Shown here piece by piece: positions 41,763 through 42,221 of a DNA stretch of 42,221 nucleotides. Both the position numbers and the translations under genes were made by a program. The stretch comes from Mucilaginibacter sp. (GTDB lineage: Bacteria > Bacteroidota > Bacteroidia > Sphingobacteriales > Sphingobacteriaceae): positions 1 through 42,221 of the forward strand of contig NZ_JAQBOI010000191.1 of NCBI RefSeq assembly GCF_028288105.1, given 5' to 3'. How positions within the stretch are numbered: position 1 is the stretch's first letter; every line of letters starts with the position of its first letter. The notes under the pieces were generated by a model. It was not told the DNA's origin and made no database searches. It worked only from the letters and a program-made list of their open reading frames with translations.

Positions 41763-41936
41763 ATGAACAACTTTTTCAGGGCTATTATAGCCGCGTGGGG
41801 TGCTAAAAAGCTGGGCGGTGGCTGCCTGTCAACCATTGTTATCTTTGTGGTAATTTATATGCTGTTGGGTAAATGCAATCAGCAAAGCCGCGCAATGCCT
41901 AAACCACTCGCAGTGGTTTCCAGCCAGGCAAAATAA
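41763..41936 (+). CDS. Small membrane protein (57 residues)
   Basis: A short frame (ATG 41763, TAA 41934-41936) with a charged N-terminus, a Gly-rich turn (KKLGGGCLST) and one strong transmembrane helix (IVIFVVIYMLLG), then a short polar tail. It lies between two terminators, so it is a one-gene unit. The N-terminal 'AAWGAKKLGGGC' pattern is reminiscent of small Bacteroidota membrane proteins, but I cannot name a family. The start is the only ATG near the frame's beginning. Confidence 0.6.
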   Translation: MNNFFRAIIAAWGAKKLGGGCLSTIVIFVVIYMLLGKCNQQSRAMPKPLAVVSSQAK

Positions 41937-41953
41937 CGCTCTAATAAGATAAT

Positions 41954-41999
41954 AAAAAAGAGGCTGTCTCGTAAATCGTGATCAGCCTTCTTTTTAATT
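41954..41999. terminator. Hairpin between the small gene and the NHL-repeat gene
   Basis: AAAAAGAGGCTG (about 41955-41966) pairs with CAGCCTTCTTTTT (about 41983-41995) with a single bulge; the flanking A/T-runs suit both convergent transcripts. The - strand gene's stop (41999-42001) abuts it. Confidence 0.75.
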
Positions 42000-42221
42000 T
42001 AAAGGGGCGATATTTTTCGTATGTATCTGACACCTTCTTCAGATACATAAATATCGTTGTTGTGCACAGCAATTTGGCTGATACCAGAAAACCTGGCTGA
42101 AAGTGCCGGCCCATTAACATAGCCCGGTGTTGCACCACCCGCAATGGTTGTTACTTGATGGGTAGTTAAATCAATAGCGCGTACGGCATAACCGTCTGCT
42201 ACAAGTAAAGTGTTACTATTA
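41999..42221 (-). CDS. NHL-repeat protein, C-terminal fragment (runs off the window)
   Basis: The frame is open from the window edge to a TAA at 41999-42001, giving 73 residues. The sequence reads as NHL beta-propeller repeats: LLVADGYAVRAID, VTTIAGG, YVNGPALSARFSGISQIAV, then NDIYVSEEGVRYIRKI. In such proteins IAGG...G...ARF-P/S-G-I repeats recur every ~45-60 residues, here about one and a half repeats. Upstream part, signal and domain context are outside the window. The frame matches the family throughout, so it is a real gene rather than a shadow. Confidence 0.85.
   Translation of the reverse strand, partial: NSNTLLVADGYAVRAIDLTTHQVTTIAGGATPGYVNGPALSARFSGISQIAVHNNDIYVSEEGVRYIRKISPL

Overview
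The window reads as chromosomal DNA of a Bacteroidota bacterium, most likely Sphingobacteriaceae (Mucilaginibacter/Pedobacter-like; inferred from gene families, no search was run). The support is family content: DUF5916, DUF4202, DUF5996, DUF2339/DUF3999, a TonB-dependent receptor with a carboxypeptidase-like N-terminal domain, a TlpA-type thioredoxin, and a PAS histidine kinase with an HNLRSH box. There are few Shine-Dalgarno sequences, and TAnnTTTG-type -7 promoter elements recur. No phage, transposase, CRISPR array or rRNA was seen.

Layout. 1-6.1 kb: NADP isocitrate dehydrogenase, a zinc-ribbon/TPR protein with an M50-like membrane protease, mannose-6-phosphate isomerase, and a histidine kinase/response regulator pair. 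6.1-12.9 kb: a secreted GH5-like hydrolase, then a sulfur/redox stretch: SulP anion transporter, SAM-I riboswitch, 1-Cys peroxiredoxin, tRNA-Cys, terminator, TlpA-like thioredoxin; then DUF5996. 13.0-17.7 kb: a secreted tandem-repeat protein, a methyltransferase, a REPIN-like pair of inverted palindromes, a short RidA-like gene, a DUF5916 outer-membrane protein and tRNA-Gln. 17.7-23.1 kb: DUF4202, an acyltransferase, a Cys/Met-metabolism PLP enzyme, a TRIC-type channel, and the divergent flavohemoglobin/Rrf2 nitric oxide module. 23.2-31.7 kb: a DUF885 lipoprotein and several membrane proteins (DUF2157 pair, OmpA lipoprotein, DUF2339/DUF3999 pair, one unrecognised protein). 31.9-40.4 kb: a closely packed run ending in a strong terminator, with three AhpD/CMD-like paralogues, a TonB-dependent receptor, an MFS transporter, an FG-GAP/UnbV protein and an LTxxQ protein. 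40.5-42.2 kb: a DUF3179 protein, a 57-residue membrane protein, and the 3' end of an NHL-repeat gene running off the window.

The two most interesting units are (1) the SAM-I riboswitch placed before a peroxiredoxin and, 12 bp after it, tRNA-Cys, with no T-tract terminator until after the tRNA; and (2) the three-CMD/TonB receptor/MFS/UnbV locus, which looks like an uptake and redox-processing system for an unknown substrate. Smaller regulatory findings are a near-perfect 32-bp palindrome between hmp and its Rrf2 regulator, and a 17-bp palindrome covering the promoter and 5' end of the TRIC-channel gene.
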